Shown here: in pieces, positions 44,101 to 56,300 of the stretch | Layout: each line of letters starts with the position of its first letter | Position numbering within the stretch: the first letter of the stretch is position 1 | NCBI GenBank assembly: GCA_026874595.1 | Contig: CM049306.1 | Location: 88,053,142-88,117,141 of the forward strand | Source of the DNA: Sipunculus nudus | Lineage: Eukaryota; Annelida; Sipuncula; Golfingiida; Sipunculidae | Reading direction: 5' to 3' | DNA: 64,000 nt | Notes under the pieces: generated by a model | The model's input: only the letters and a program-made list of their open reading frames with translations | Told to the model about the DNA's origin: nothing | The model's database searches: none | Program-made: the position numbers and the translations under genes

Positions 44101-47100
44101 CCTAGAATCTTTATTCTTGACACACAGGGAGACCCGTGAAAAGTCTCCATGGACACCTGAAATTAGGTCTCTGTTACCCATATCATTTGAGCTATGGCAC
44201 TCCAAAGTACAGCTCAGAATAATGGAACATTTGATACAAAAGCTGAAGTATCTGAACAACTAATGCAGAGATCACCATTATTGTTTGCATGGATATTGAT
44301 CATGGAGTGTTTCATCAGTTTTTGCAGACTGGTGGCACCACCTGTATTTGTTTGGGTTTTTTTACGATTTTTTTCTCCATTTTTGAGACCATTAAAGATA
44401 TGAACATCTGTTTACAGGGCACAATTCATAACAATTGGACCTAGAATCTTCATTCTTGATGCATATGGAGACCCATGAAAAGCCTCCATAGAAACCTGAA
44501 ATTAGGTCTCTTTTACCCATATTGTCCAAGCTATTGGACTTGTATTTCCCCCCCCCCCCAGAATAATGGAAAATTTGTTACAAAAGCTCCAGAATCTGAA
44601 CAACTAATGCATGAATATATCAGGGAATATATCACATTTTGATTTTATACATAGAAAAATAAATCGGTTTGTGCACTCTCATCATGAAAACTAAAATATA
44701 ATTTGACATCAAATATATGACATAATAGATTCTGTAAGAGATGCATAATCCTGATGAAATTGTTTGGTCTATGGAACCAGAAAAGGCTAGTCAATTTATT
44801 TATGAAAAAAAATATTTAACCAAAACAAGCATTTAGAAACATTTGCAGAAATGTCAAAAATTGTGTTTATGTATCTGTAATGTTTTAGGATATGTATAAG
44901 GGCTTGTTTGTAAAATTTTATACTTTTCAAACATGTTAAAATAAAGTTGCTGCTTAAAATATTGATGAATTATTAGTATTTTGTTTTACGTAGTTATGTT
45001 CTTTGTTTCTCTGTCCCTCCTCTCTATGTCATCCAGTCACCTTTTCTTTCTCTTTCACTCTCATAATTGTTATATTGCGAGACTATTTATTCATATTTGT
45101 ACAGATCGTTACTTTTATGCATGCATTGTTACATATTTCTTTCTTGCTATAAAGCTATGTATATTGGTGAGATATTTGTTCATGCTTGTAGTTGGACAGA
45201 GTGTAATTTTGTCAGTATTTTGTGTTAGTATTTTATTTTTTTTCTGTGTAAATGACTTTTATATTCAATTGTAATTGATGAAATACCACTATTTCTGTTT
45301 GTAACATAGAATATTAAGTGTTAAATTATTGGTGTGAGCCAGCTAGTATGGACTAGGATGCGAGTTGGTAAGGCTGAGGTGTGAGTTGGTACCACTGGAG
45401 TGCAATGGAGTGTGACTTGTTATTAGTTTCTGCAGACTGGTGGAGCCACCTGTATTTTTTTTAAAGTTTACGCATTTTTTCTCCATTTTTGAGATATATT
45501 AATACAGACGCAATCTCAGCCAGTTGGTTAATCTGTTTGATGCTTCAGTTGAAAGGTTATATACTACCATTCAGATGATAAAATTTCCTTTTGCAAATCT
45601 CTTCCCAGTCTGAGCGTCATGACCCATGGGTCACTTGTTTTCAATGGCGTATATGCAAAATAATGTCCTTATCCTTCATTATCCGTGTTATTTAAATGCA
45701 GCATTCATTTAAACCATCATCAGAGCAAGTCAATACAAACATGTGTTATTACATGGGCCATTGCCTTCCTGGAAGCATGTTGCTGCCATCTGGCGGATGT
45801 TATTATGAATCGGTGGGATTTAATATTATACCATACGACGAATCATAACTGAAGTTGTTCAGATCAGGCAGGTACCAGAAAGAATCGCTTCAATGTTCTC
45901 TAACCAACTCTGGATTAAAAATGAAATATGTGGATTGAATGTGGTGCACCTACTTTTGTCAAATTTTATGACATCATTATTTTATCATTTTACTGCATTA
46001 TACCTATTTAATTACAGTAGAGAATGAGGTGTACTTTTTTTTAGATTACTTTTTTTGAGGTGAAATTATAACAAAAACATAATTATTCAGTGTCTATATA
46101 TGTCTATAATAATTAATATGGCTGTAACGATACATTGTCTCATGATCGTATCGGTATACTTCACCCACGATACGATACGCGATACCATACATGTAAGTAG
46201 TGTCAGTGTTCCGATTCCAAGTCATCGCTTTACTTAGTTCCTTGTTCGCAATTCTCGTTGCTTTCATACATCATGAGAAATGTAAAATGTAACAGCCTCT
46301 GTAGTTGATTTGATCGTGCAGGGGTTAGCCAATCAGAAGCCGGTAACGTACTTCAGGGCCATGAAGTTTTGTCTTGCCCGTTGCTTGGTCACTCACTATA
46401 ATTTTATGCCGGAGGTCGCTGATTAAATGTCAGACTATTTATTGGATGGTCATATATCGTCAATATATGGATATAAGGATATCTGACGAAAATGAATAAT
46501 AGTCGAACGGTTACAGCCTTGATATTCAACGTGTGCACCTGTTAGTAATTCGTCCTTCTTCAAGGAGTCGATGTTGTATAGAAACCAGACCGTAATTCGC
46601 CCGTGGTGGAAATACACTGACATATGTGAGATCTTCAAGTGGGACAGGAATGCCGGCTGGTACTTGACCCTGTTGTCGTTCACTTCTGCGTGATGTGCTG
46701 GTTTTAGGCTGTTCTGTTACTGACGTATTCTTTTTTATAAAGAAGTCTGCTGTTTTTAATTAGCTGACATTCGATATGCTCAGCTTCGGCGATGCCCTTC
46801 AGGTCGTTTAACACGACGTTCATGGAGAGGACATGTTCATCTGCTCTATTGACTTTTAAAATTAATTCTGATACAGTATAGTTATGTGGATAATTAATAT
46901 TGATAAGGAAGCTTCCATGCGATAATACACCAAAAGAAAATACTGAATTGGAAACGAAACGAACGCATATTAAAAAAGAAAACCTGATATTACTAGGTTT
47001 AGCTTACGTTTAATATTTATGTATTTCAGTTGTAGATATGCAAAACGCGTCCGCTGAAATAAATTACATACACTTATGGTTTTGTGACATTTACCATTGC

Positions 47101-50100
47101 AAAACCTAAAAATTGGAATCTTGAATGAAAGGGGGGGGGGGCTATAGGACCTCATACTGAAAAAAGATTATACCAATCGCGATTAATTTTACGCTCAAGG
47201 AAAAGCTAATGGCTATTTCATGCTTAAAACATCACCTTATCAATTACGAGACAGAGACACAGTTTCACGGTGCCTGCTTAAACCTCCATCGAATAATGGG
47301 ACTAACGACAGGCTCACAAGTCACAGATAAGATAAAATGAATAAACGAGACATTAGATGAAGTAAAAACTGGAGGAAACACGTATGTAAAATCTCATTTT
47401 CCTCATTTGTCTTCTTACTTAAGTGGAAATGCTCACGTTATTGCCTTACGTAGCATGTGTCATTTCGAAACCAGGCTGGCCATATCAACAACAATATGCT
47501 AGTTTGTTTCGCCATAAAGGCTGGTAGCAACTGGCAAAATGCCGTATGAACAATATGCAGCAACAATTATTAGGCTTCAAAGTATGATACTGATAATTGG
47601 TGGAAGCAGATTAGGATCACAGTACCCCTGTTGCTGTCTCTGGCGATACAACACCATATACCAGTCGCCCTAGACGCCATGCTTACAGTGACTACTGTTC
47701 TGACTATATAGTCATTACAAGAGAAAGAGAAACATAACAAGGAAAGGAAAGGAAAACAGAAGAAAGAGAAATTATTCGAAATCCCAGATTGCCAGAGGGC
47801 TTTTAACAACGTTCGGGAAATAAGAGAATAAAAAAGTCACAAATGAAGAAAATATGTCCAAATGCAGATGAATGGTTAAGGATAGTATTTCAGATATGTA
47901 GGAAACATAAATAAAAATGTCTCTTGTCCCAAAACAGGTTCAAGTACAGAAATGATATCTCATACAGCTATATACAGCAACATCACATGACATAACATGT
48001 ACTTTTTTTCATCCATCTTATTAGTCGAACGACCATACTCTTATTTTTCTTCACGTCTTGATGTGCACTATATTGTCCAAGCAAGTTTTACAATGATTTA
48101 TGCCTTTCTTATGGAAATGGATTTTATTTCTCGAAATTATAGAAATTATAAAAATTTCATGACAGTTTATTCCCACTTAAACTTTGTTTGTCGCGATTAT
48201 CTGAGCCTCAGCAAAGATTTATTGCCTGGGGTGAGAACAAGAACTTCTATCTTGAAGTCAGTCCGCCATTTTGGTGGGGAAGTACCTGGGCATACAGCCG
48301 GTAGTCACTGCCTGATTAAGTGATGTTTGCTTACTGCAGCATGCATTTTTAGTGCTTGTCCTTTGTCCAAGAACTGGCTTAAAGTAAAACGCCCATAAGC
48401 TTAAATCAATCAATTTATTTTTCTTAGTTCTATGGTGATACCAGTTGGAGTACAAAGCAAATGAAGACAAACAAGGCGGATTTACCTGGAGTATAAAGTA
48501 AACTCAGATTAACATCAAGGAAGTGATCTGTTAAGACCAAATCAGATTCATGCCACAGTCTCACAAGTCAAACGTCCATGACACAAAATTCATCAAATAA
48601 CTTTGTACCCTTAATACAACTACACACCCCTCAGCCGACCCCTGTCAACGGATTCTGTTGTAAGGCTTCCATGTGAAGACGCCGATAGAGGGCTTTAACG
48701 TTATTTCCATTGTGGAAAGAGAGTGGGAGGCTTCCTGTCAGGGGTCATTCGGGTCAGCCAATCAGATCATATAAATGAAGTCACGTAACAAAACTTTATT
48801 TCCCCATTATCGTTCACTACAATCGCGTTCAACGACCTTTTATAGTTGTTTTTTAATGGAGCAAATAAAAACCATGTTGCGTGTCTGCATGAAGGTTTCC
48901 GTATTATATTCATGATTCTAAATAGGCCCACATCAAATGTATAAATCACAAGTAACAAATATCAAGTAATAAAAAGTATCAATAATCCCAAACTTCAGGG
49001 ATCTGTATTCACGAACTTTGAACTTAATATCTTGTTATTAGTTATTGGTTGTAGGATACCATGGTACACAGATGGAACATCTTAAACTGGTGTTTGTTCT
49101 CTCACTACATAATATTGTTCCCATATTACTGTAACTTACTTTACTTTTTCTTAATCAGTGTGTTCTGCTTAGTAGACGATTACAGTCATGAATTTTCGTT
49201 GATTCTGAATATCTGTTAGGAGGCGGAACTCTTATGCACATATTATAAACAAACTTAAATAAAAGTACGCAGCACTCAAGTTACTGCCGGGCTGAAGTCC
49301 CCACGAGCTCTAAGCAGAGAATTCAGATTTGTCAGGATAATTGGGGTTAATGAACTGTCACCAAATGTATTTCCAACCAACCGCAAATTTTTGGACTATG
49401 TCATGTACATATGTTTGAACTGTGAAACCGAACTTGGTAACCCGGATACGCGGTGTGAGGTGTAAAATGACTGTCTTCACAGGAAGTGATCTGTCAAGCG
49501 GTAGGTGTTTAAAAGAATTCGTGTCCTAGTCCTTTTTACACCAACCCTGCGAAGTTAATTACTGCTTAATTACACATTATACATATAACTATTACTTTAG
49601 ACAAAAAAGTGACCAACTTGCGCTCCAATGTAAGTATTTTGCGGAATCTGCTTGGCTTGTGGATGCATTGTAAAATTTGTTATTGCTTATATCGTATCTA
49701 AGATAACCTTTATTCGTCGGAGATGTCCAGAACATGCATTAGGATTACCAAATAAGCGCGTGTACTTGTTAATGAATGGTACGGCATTGTCTGAAATTTG
49801 TTTTATAAGAATAAACAGAACCATCTCCTTTACCGACATTTTTTCCCATGCACGATTATTCCTGAAAATGGAAACCGGATAGCGTGAATAAGCTTTGAAG
49901 TATGAAACTAGAAATCTGCATTCCAAGGAATGCAAGCCTCCGACATGTGAGGGGTCCCTATTATCAATGTGGGATGCTCCCAACAGCGTGTTTGCATTCA
50001 CTTATTCTCAGGTTCATCTGGCATAAGTGACTGTACGTTTGTGAATGTTCCTTGATTACGTTCCTGAATCAGGATCATGAGCCGGATCCACACCAAAATT

Positions 50101-50815
50101 AAATCGATTCTTCATTGGCTCATTCCCATGATTCCCTAAAAATTTCATGAGGCAATTAACATACGCGCTTTAATGTACTCTATTGGTGAAACATTGTATC
50201 ATGTCATGTTCTCTTGTTGTGAGTACTCTATATTATAAGCACTGATGACTATATCCGTAGGGAAAACACATAACGGGGGACTTCTGGGTAAGCTGGGCAT
50301 CTGGTTCTCATTTCCGTGTTTCTTCTTTCTGGAGACAGGAGACAGTGCAGGTTTTTTTTACCATGTACACAAACCACATGTATACCACATGTACACTACC
50401 TACATCGTGTTACAACTATCACATACCTATTACCATCACTCTAACTTTTAAACCTTGCAGATATCTTGATATTCATCATTTAATCATTAAATGTCAGTTT
50501 ATAGGATGGCAAAAATAGTTTGCATATTACGAAATAATCATCTGTCGAAATAATCACTAGTTAAGAAAAAAATGTATATAATACTTATTATATACATATT
50601 AGCGTGGTGGCGTGATGGTTAGGACTCTTGGCGAGTCTTTACCACAGGGGTGCGCTCTCTCTACCCAGGACGAAATGGGCGGCCATGGGCGGCAGGCGAA
50701 ACCAGGAAAGCACAGTATAAAGTTGGATGAGACTGACAGCGTGATATCAGACTATAAACACCCACCTTCACTTGTATTAACATTTTCTTCAATCGTTAAT
50801 CATAAGTTAAAAGTG

Positions 50816-50897
<82 letters not shown>

Positions 50898-53300
50898 GTG
50901 TATATGACAGGGCAGCTATTTGTGTTCATAGTATTATTTATAGCAGTAAGATCCCAGGCTCCGCTGTGACAGTCCGGCCCCAGTTCTGCTGGAAGGCCGC
51001 ATCTGTGACAGAAAGTTTCTATTTGTGTGTCACCTAGCGGTAAAAAGTCGGGTCCCCGCATACAACGACACAGTGTCCTAGTTTGAGGGGCAATTTGTGG
51101 CCCAGGGTAAAGTTACCAATATGCCGTCGTATTGTGGTCTTAAATGTGTAAACCCTCGACTTCAATGCGGTCTTTTAGAATATGTCAAGTCTGTCAGTTT
51201 TTGTTGGATTGGTTGACTTGTGGTTTACAAATTACGACGAACATAATAAAGTTTGTAGTCACGTGATGAAGAACGTGTATTCCCCAAATGAATACACATA
51301 TCAGCTGGCATGAGCTACATGCTCAGACCTGGCAGACGCGGGACAACTGTCACTGATTTTTTAGGAAAAAAAATTTTACCCCTTTACAATAAAATCTACT
51401 AAACATAAAATTATTATATTCAGAATGCCAATTAAGTACAGGTTAGAAAAACCACACACCTCTGCCACAGAGGCTAAATTATAAACCAAGAAATGCAGCG
51501 GTATTAAATTTAAAAAGGGGTCAGTTTCCTGCAAGCTAAAATAATTAAGAATTTCTACATGAAATACCCATGCAATTCCACATATTGACCACAATATTCC
51601 ACTTGACTTGCTCACAAGGGTAACGCTGAAATAATCAGAATTATTTTCTAACGAATTCAAAGATTTCACAAATTTATTTCCTTTAAGTTTCCAATAAAAC
51701 CTGATAAGCTGAGCCTATGAAGGCGATTTCATGGCTACATTTGGCAATTTTTGTGAAACGATTATACTCGTATACTAACTAAGGGATTCAATCATTATAA
51801 AAGAATTTCATCTGTATTCTGAAAGATGCTTTATTAATGCTGTATAAGCAAAATAATATGTTTTTTTTTTATTATGAACGCCGCCGCCGTGTACCATGCA
51901 AGCAAATTAAAGATTTTTTTTAAAGATTAGATCCATGCATGACCAGATGGTTGCATCCTCTATTTATGAGATCATAAGAAGTAATCAAACATACTGAAAG
52001 AGACGTTATAACCAAGCCTTATGGGATTCGGATTATGCACCAGCCTATAGGAATAATTAAGAAGATATAACCTGTCGTTTAGTCTCTCTCATGCGAACGC
52101 CTTAAGCACTTGGCTACGTCCTAACCCCTGTTACATAAGATACATAAATTATAAGGTAAAAAAAACGGTATGATTCTCAGGCACTTTTTTATAATCAGTG
52201 CGGGCGGGCGGGCGATTTTTTTTTACCTTTTTTGTATGTTTCGATAAAAATGTAATATGATACGAGAGATGCATGGTAATAACATATTTTTTTTTTGCTA
52301 AACAGGTAAAAGCACTACTTAACAAAGGAAATTTAATCAAAATTGTATCATTTTATCTTCTTGAAAAATGATAATAAAAATAAAACTTTTTGATGCGGGG
52401 TGTTAAAATTGACGCGGGCGGTGCCTGAGAACCATACCTTTTTTTGGCCCAAGCAATTTTTAAGAAATGTACAAAAGATGTGTTCATTTGACCAACATCC
52501 CTATGTTTTTAAATAATTCATGAATATATTCATGTGCGTTATGAATGATAACGTGACCTGTGTACTCTGCCCGGCAGAGCGATGTTTTTATACCATGCTG
52601 TGGAGGAATGCCACCGTAGTGCTAGTGGAGCCTGCAGTGTCACGCCCAGCAGCGACAGCTGAGCGAGCTGTCTTTATGTATGGCCCTTCAAAAATGTCAC
52701 GGATTCCGTCCTGTTGTCATATAAATGCCAGACAAAAAAAATTACTTATGCCGGGAGCAAACAACAAAGACAACAGGAATGTGTCATTCATTTATATTTA
52801 TCATATATAATTAATCTTTCTTGGGGTTAGCTGTCACTGACTCAATGTAGGCTCCACTATAGTGTACGTATGCCTAAGATAGTATTGAGACTATTTTTGA
52901 CGTTTAAATATGTACACAACCATCCAGAGTATGGCTCAACGTACAATATTCGTAGTAAAGGCATAGGCTGTGTTTGCGCGCTTGTGTGTGTTTAGGGGCG
53001 GGCAAGGGGGGGGGGGGGATGGATAGTTCCTTACTCAGCGGTTATACACCGCCCTTGTTCTAATCTCTAACGGAGATCTGAAACGACTGTTATGTGTATA
53101 ACCGCTGCGTATAATCTGCAGTTCTATCGCTATTGTTACTGGTATCAGCCAACATGCGATATCTTCACATACTGAACAGAATATGAGCCTGGTATATAGG
53201 GGAATAGATTCTAATAAGGCACTGTTAATATGTTATCCATTATTGTATCCCCAGACAAAGTCGGGGGATACTATGTTTTCATACCGGTCCCGCCGCCGCC

Positions 53301-53335
<35 letters not shown>

Positions 53336-56300
53336 ATATAAATCTTGTTGGCGCGATAACCCAAAAAATATTTCACGGAACTTTACCAAACTTGGTATAT
53401 GTATAGATATGAGTAAGAGGACGACGCCTATTTAAAATGAGGTCATGACCTTTACTAGGAGAGTGTCCTTGAGCTTGAATAGGTCCAATTTTGGGGAAAA
53501 TCACACAAATTCTTTAATATCTCAAGAAATCTTGCATGGATTTATCCCAAAATCAAGTTTATGGAAGATCATGGATAGGGTTGTCATGTTCAAAAAACTG
53601 GTGGCGCCACCTATTATTCTTTACTTGTTTTCATGCCGTTTAATACCCCCAAAATTGCCACCTTACAGTACTGTGAGCATTATAAGTAAAAAACTAATGG
53701 ACAGATTTCTTTTATATTATGCATATACATAGGTATGGGTTATGGGATGATGTTTATTTAAATTTGGGTCATGATCTTTCCTATGATAGTGGCCTTGACC
53801 TTGAATATTGCCATATATGGTGAAAATCACACACCTCTTATGATATCTCCAGTGTGGATAGCCATATGGATTTCAAACATGACTTATGTATGGCCCACCA
53901 CTAAAGTAAGAACCCTATAGGTTCTGGGGTCATGAGGTCAAAGGTTAAGGTCACTGGACTGGCATTTTAAAATATACTGTGGATGCATTTTAAGCCAAAC
54001 TTTCATCCCAGGTCTTCCATCTTGAATATATAGCTCACTTGCCAATAGTGGATGATCCATATAAAATTTGGGGTCACAAGGTCAAAGGTCAAGGCCACAG
54101 GAGCTATCTGTCCAAAAATTAGTTTCGGGATGATAATTCCTTCTTTTATTGATGTATGGATTTCAAACTTGACTTGTATTTGACCCATTGGAAAAGCAAG
54201 ACCCGAATTGATTTTGGGGTTATGAGGTCAAAGGTCAAGGTCACAGGAAACCTCTTTAAAAAGGTTGTGGATGCAATTTCAGCCAAAAAATTCATCTGAG
54301 ATCTTTCATCTTGCACATATAGTTCACCTGCCAAAAGTGGAAGACCCCTATCAATTTTGAGGTCACAAGGTCAAAGGTGAAGGTCACAGGAGCCATCTGT
54401 CCAAAAATTAGTTTCTGGATGATAATTCCTGCTTTTATTGATGTATGGATTTCAAACTTGACTTGTATATGTCCCATTGGAAAAGCAAGACATGAATTGA
54501 TTTTGGGGTCATGAGGTCAAAGGTCAAGGTCACTGGACACATCTTTAAAAAGATGTGGATGCATTTTCAGCCAAACATTTCATCTCAGATCTTTCATCTT
54601 GCACATATAGTTCACCTGCCAAGAGTGGAAACCCCTATCAATTTTGTGCTCACAAGGTCAAAGGTGAAGGTCACAGGAGCCATCTGTCCAAAAATTAGTT
54701 TCTGGATGATAATTCCTGCTTTTATTGATGTATGGATTTCAAACTTGACTTGTATATGTCCCATTGGAAAAGCAAGACCCAAATTGATTTTGGAGTCATG
54801 AGGTCAAAGGTCAAGGTCACAGGACACATCTTTAAAAAGATGTGGATGCATTTAAAGGCAAACTTTCATCCCAGGTCTTCCCTCTTGAATATATAGCTCA
54901 CTTGCCAATAGTGGATAATCCATATAAATTTTGGGGTCACAAGGTCAAAGGTCAAGGCCACGGGAGCTATCTGTCCAAAAATTAGTTTCTGGATGATAAT
55001 TCCTTCTTTTATTGATGTATGGATTTCAAACTTGACTTGTATTTGACCCATTGGAAAAGCAGGACCCGAATAGATTTTGGGGTCATGAGGTCAAAGGTCA
55101 AGGTCACAGGAAACCTCTTTAAAAAGGTTGTGGATGCAATTTCAGCCAAAAAATTCATCTGAGATCTTTCATCTTGCACATATAGTTCACCTGCCAAGAG
55201 TGGAGGACCCCTATCAAGTTTGAGGTCACAAGGTCAAAGGTGAAGGTCACAGGAGCCATCTGTCCAAAAATTAGTTTCTGGATGATAATTCCTGCTTTTA
55301 TTGATTTATGGATTTCAAACTTGACTTGTATATGTCCAATTAGAAAAGCAAGACCTGAATTGATATTGGGGTCATGAGGTCAAAGGTCAAGGTCACAGGA
55401 CACATCTTTAAAAAGATGTGGATGCATTTTCAGCCAAACATTTCATCCGAGATCTTTCATCTTGCACATATAGTTCACCTGCCAAGAGAGGAAGAACCCT
55501 ATCAATTTTGAGGTCACAAGGTCAAAGGTGAAGGTCACAGGAGCCATCTGTCCAAAAATTAGTTTCTGGATGATAATTCCTGCTTTTATTGATGGATGGT
55601 TTTCAAACTTGACTTATATATGTCCCATTTGAAAAGCAAGACCTGAATTGATTTTGGGGTCATGAGGTCAAAGGTCAAGGTCACAGGACACATCTTTAAA
55701 AAGATGTGGATGCATTTTCAGCCAAACATTTCATCTCAGATCTTTCATCTTGCACATATAGTTCTCCTGCCAAGAGAGGAAGAACACTATCAATTTTGAG
55801 GTCACAAGGTCAAAGGTGAAGGTCACAGGAGCCACCTGTCAAAAAAATTAGTTTCTGGATGATAATTCCTGCTTTATTGATGTATAGATTTCAAACTTGA
55901 CTTGTATATGTCCCATTGGAAAAGCAAGACCCAAATTGATTTTGGGGTCATGAGGTCAAAGGTCAAGGTCACAGGACACATCTTTAAAACAATCAAGGTC
56001 ACAGGACCAACATCTTCAACAAGATTGTGGATTGTTAGATGGAAGAAACAATAAATATGCCAAGTGTCAGTATATGCTGCCAAAATTGGGGGTCTGTTCT
56101 TAAAGGGGGGGGGGGGGGCTACTATGTCTGGGGATACTCTGGCACCTGCGGTGCCAAGAAATGTCTAGTTAACCATTATATTAAAATACATAAAATCTGC
56201 TTACATATTTGCTCGGTTTTATGCTCTAGTTGTCCATGACGAGTTTAATGACACCCCTCTTATACCTATACCCCACCTGCGGGCGTTTGACTCTTCCATT

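Larger units (their letters stand above)
45641..53247. other. Intron 1 of the IGFBP-like gene, middle part
   Basis: Long AT-rich intronic stretch. Holds a possible hAT-like MITE (46121-46517), a possible tRNA-derived SINE (50600-50760), a long TA run (50819-50894), a C/G-rich triplet at 52200 and short homopolymers. No protein family recognised. Confidence 0.5.
53248..56168. mobile_element. Helitron-like (HINE type) element B with tandem ~288-bp cores
   Basis: A 2921-bp element with clear Helitron-type ends. The left end starts TCCCC after an A and forms a hairpin TATCCCC-A-GAC / GTC-G-GGGGATA. The right end has the subterminal hairpin GGCACC-TGC-GGTGCC (56141-56155), then AAGAAATGT and CTAG, followed by T. 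GTATCCCCAGAC (53245-53256) is the exact reverse complement of GTCTGGGGATAC (56125-56136). The interior is a (CCG)n run (53286-53335) and about eight units of about 288 bp with 'gaggtcaaaggtcaaggtca', 'tttcagccaaacatttcatc' and 'attagtttctggatgataat'. It lies in intron 1 of the IGFBP-like gene and encodes no protein. Confidence 0.82.

Noticed and set aside
50612-51061. ORFs of 84-141 residues across the TA tract
   Set aside because: Most of their length is Ile-Tyr dipeptides from the microsatellite.
54003-56083. Repeated ~61-residue minus-strand frames (MGQIQVKFEIHTSIKEG...)
   Set aside because: They recur because the Helitron-like core unit is repeated. They lack a consistent start and are broken differently in each unit.
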